Shown one piece after another: positions 5,343 through 5,655 of a stretch of 5,655 nucleotides of DNA. This DNA comes from Pseudomonadota bacterium. GTDB taxonomy: Bacteria; Pseudomonadota; Gammaproteobacteria; Burkholderiales; Thiobacillaceae. The stretch lies in contig JAJXXS010000084.1 in assembly GCA_021780975.1 (NCBI GenBank), positions 1 to 5,655 of the forward strand, in the 5' to 3' direction. The notes beneath the pieces are model-generated. The model saw nothing but the letters and a program-made list of their open reading frames with translations. It was not told the DNA's origin and searched no databases. Each line of letters opens with the position of its first letter. Within the stretch, counting starts at the first letter, position 1. A program made the translations under genes and the position numbers.

Positions 5343-5655
5343 TCAGAACACGCTTGCGCCGCCCAGCGCCATGCGTCGACGGGCGACCCGGCGCACCTCC
5401 GGATCGGGATCCTCAACCAGCCCCGCGATATGCGCCGTGCCCAGCCTCACGGCGGCCTCGTAGCGGACGCGCCAGTCGGCGTCGCGCGTGAGATTGGCCA
5501 ATTGCCATTCATCCATCCTGGCCGCCGCCGCAAGCCGCACGTCGCCGTCGGCGTCCGCCGCCAGGCGGGGAAGCCATTCCGTGGCGATGCGCTGTGCGAC
5601 CGCGATGCGTACCTGGGCATCGGGATCGTCCAGCATGGTCACCAGCATGCTGGGC
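5343..5655 (-). CDS. Leucine-rich-repeat-variant (LRV) protein, C-terminal part, probably the [4Fe-4S]-type nif-associated LRV
   Basis: The gene enters from the high-coordinate edge and ends with a TGA at 5345-5343. About 103 residues are visible. They form 24-residue repeats with the pattern L-x-x-L-x-x-D-x-D-x-x-V-R-x-x-x-A-x-R: LVTMLDDPDAQVRIAVAQR, then LPRLAADADGDVRLAAAAR, then LANLTRDADWRVRYEAAVR, then IAGLVEDPDPEVRRVARRR. This is the LRV solenoid pattern of alternating short helices. In Azotobacter vinelandii a protein with such repeats and an N-terminal [4Fe-4S] cluster is encoded near nif genes. The cysteine-rich part would lie outside this window, so the cluster is unproven here. It ends with GGASVF, 12 bases before the first nifZ. 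A plain HEAT-like PBS repeat protein is the main alternative. Confidence 0.85.
   Translation of the reverse strand, partial: PSMLVTMLDDPDAQVRIAVAQRIATEWLPRLAADADGDVRLAAAARMDEWQLANLTRDADWRVRYEAAVRLGTAHIAGLVEDPDPEVRRVARRRMALGGASVF

Overview
The window is one minus-strand gene array of nitrogen-fixation (nif) accessory genes. It reads from the high-coordinate end to the low-coordinate end and runs off both edges. High G+C, ATGA-type start/stop overlaps and the gene content suggest a proteobacterial diazotroph. The mix of an LRV-repeat protein, two NifZ proteins, NifS, NifT, an adrenodoxin-type ferredoxin and Clp protease resembles beta- and gammaproteobacterial nif clusters, but the genus cannot be read from this sequence.

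Order along transcription: 3' part of a leucine-rich-repeat-variant (LRV) protein (5655-5343); a first NifZ (5330-5007); a second, shorter NifZ (5029-4793); a 120-residue protein resembling DUF3024 (4778-4416); the cysteine desulfurase NifS (4419-3271); NifT (3246-3037); an 89-residue DUF6129-like protein (3033-2764); a DegT/DnrJ/EryC1/StrS-fold protein (2767-1613); a 71-residue unknown (1585-1370); a 2Fe-2S ferredoxin (1309-1004); a SIR2-like protein (985-137); and the first 30 codons of a ClpP protease subunit (91-1). No intergenic gap exceeds about 60 bases. I see no convincing promoter, sigma-54 site or terminator, so this looks like the middle of a polycistron.

Functionally, NifS supplies sulfur for the metalloclusters of nitrogenase, the NifZ proteins probably assist P-cluster maturation of the MoFe protein, the ferredoxin is an electron carrier, and LRV proteins of this type can carry a [4Fe-4S] cluster. 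ClpP would supply proteolysis near the nif machinery. Several co-encoded small proteins have no assigned function.

The most interesting feature is a pair of enzyme-fold proteins in this one operon that both seem to lack catalytic residues. The DegT-fold protein has glycine where the family has its PLP-binding lysine. The SIR2-like protein appears to lack the asparagine and histidine used for NAD chemistry. The partial ClpP at the window edge, lying directly downstream, is a second notable point.
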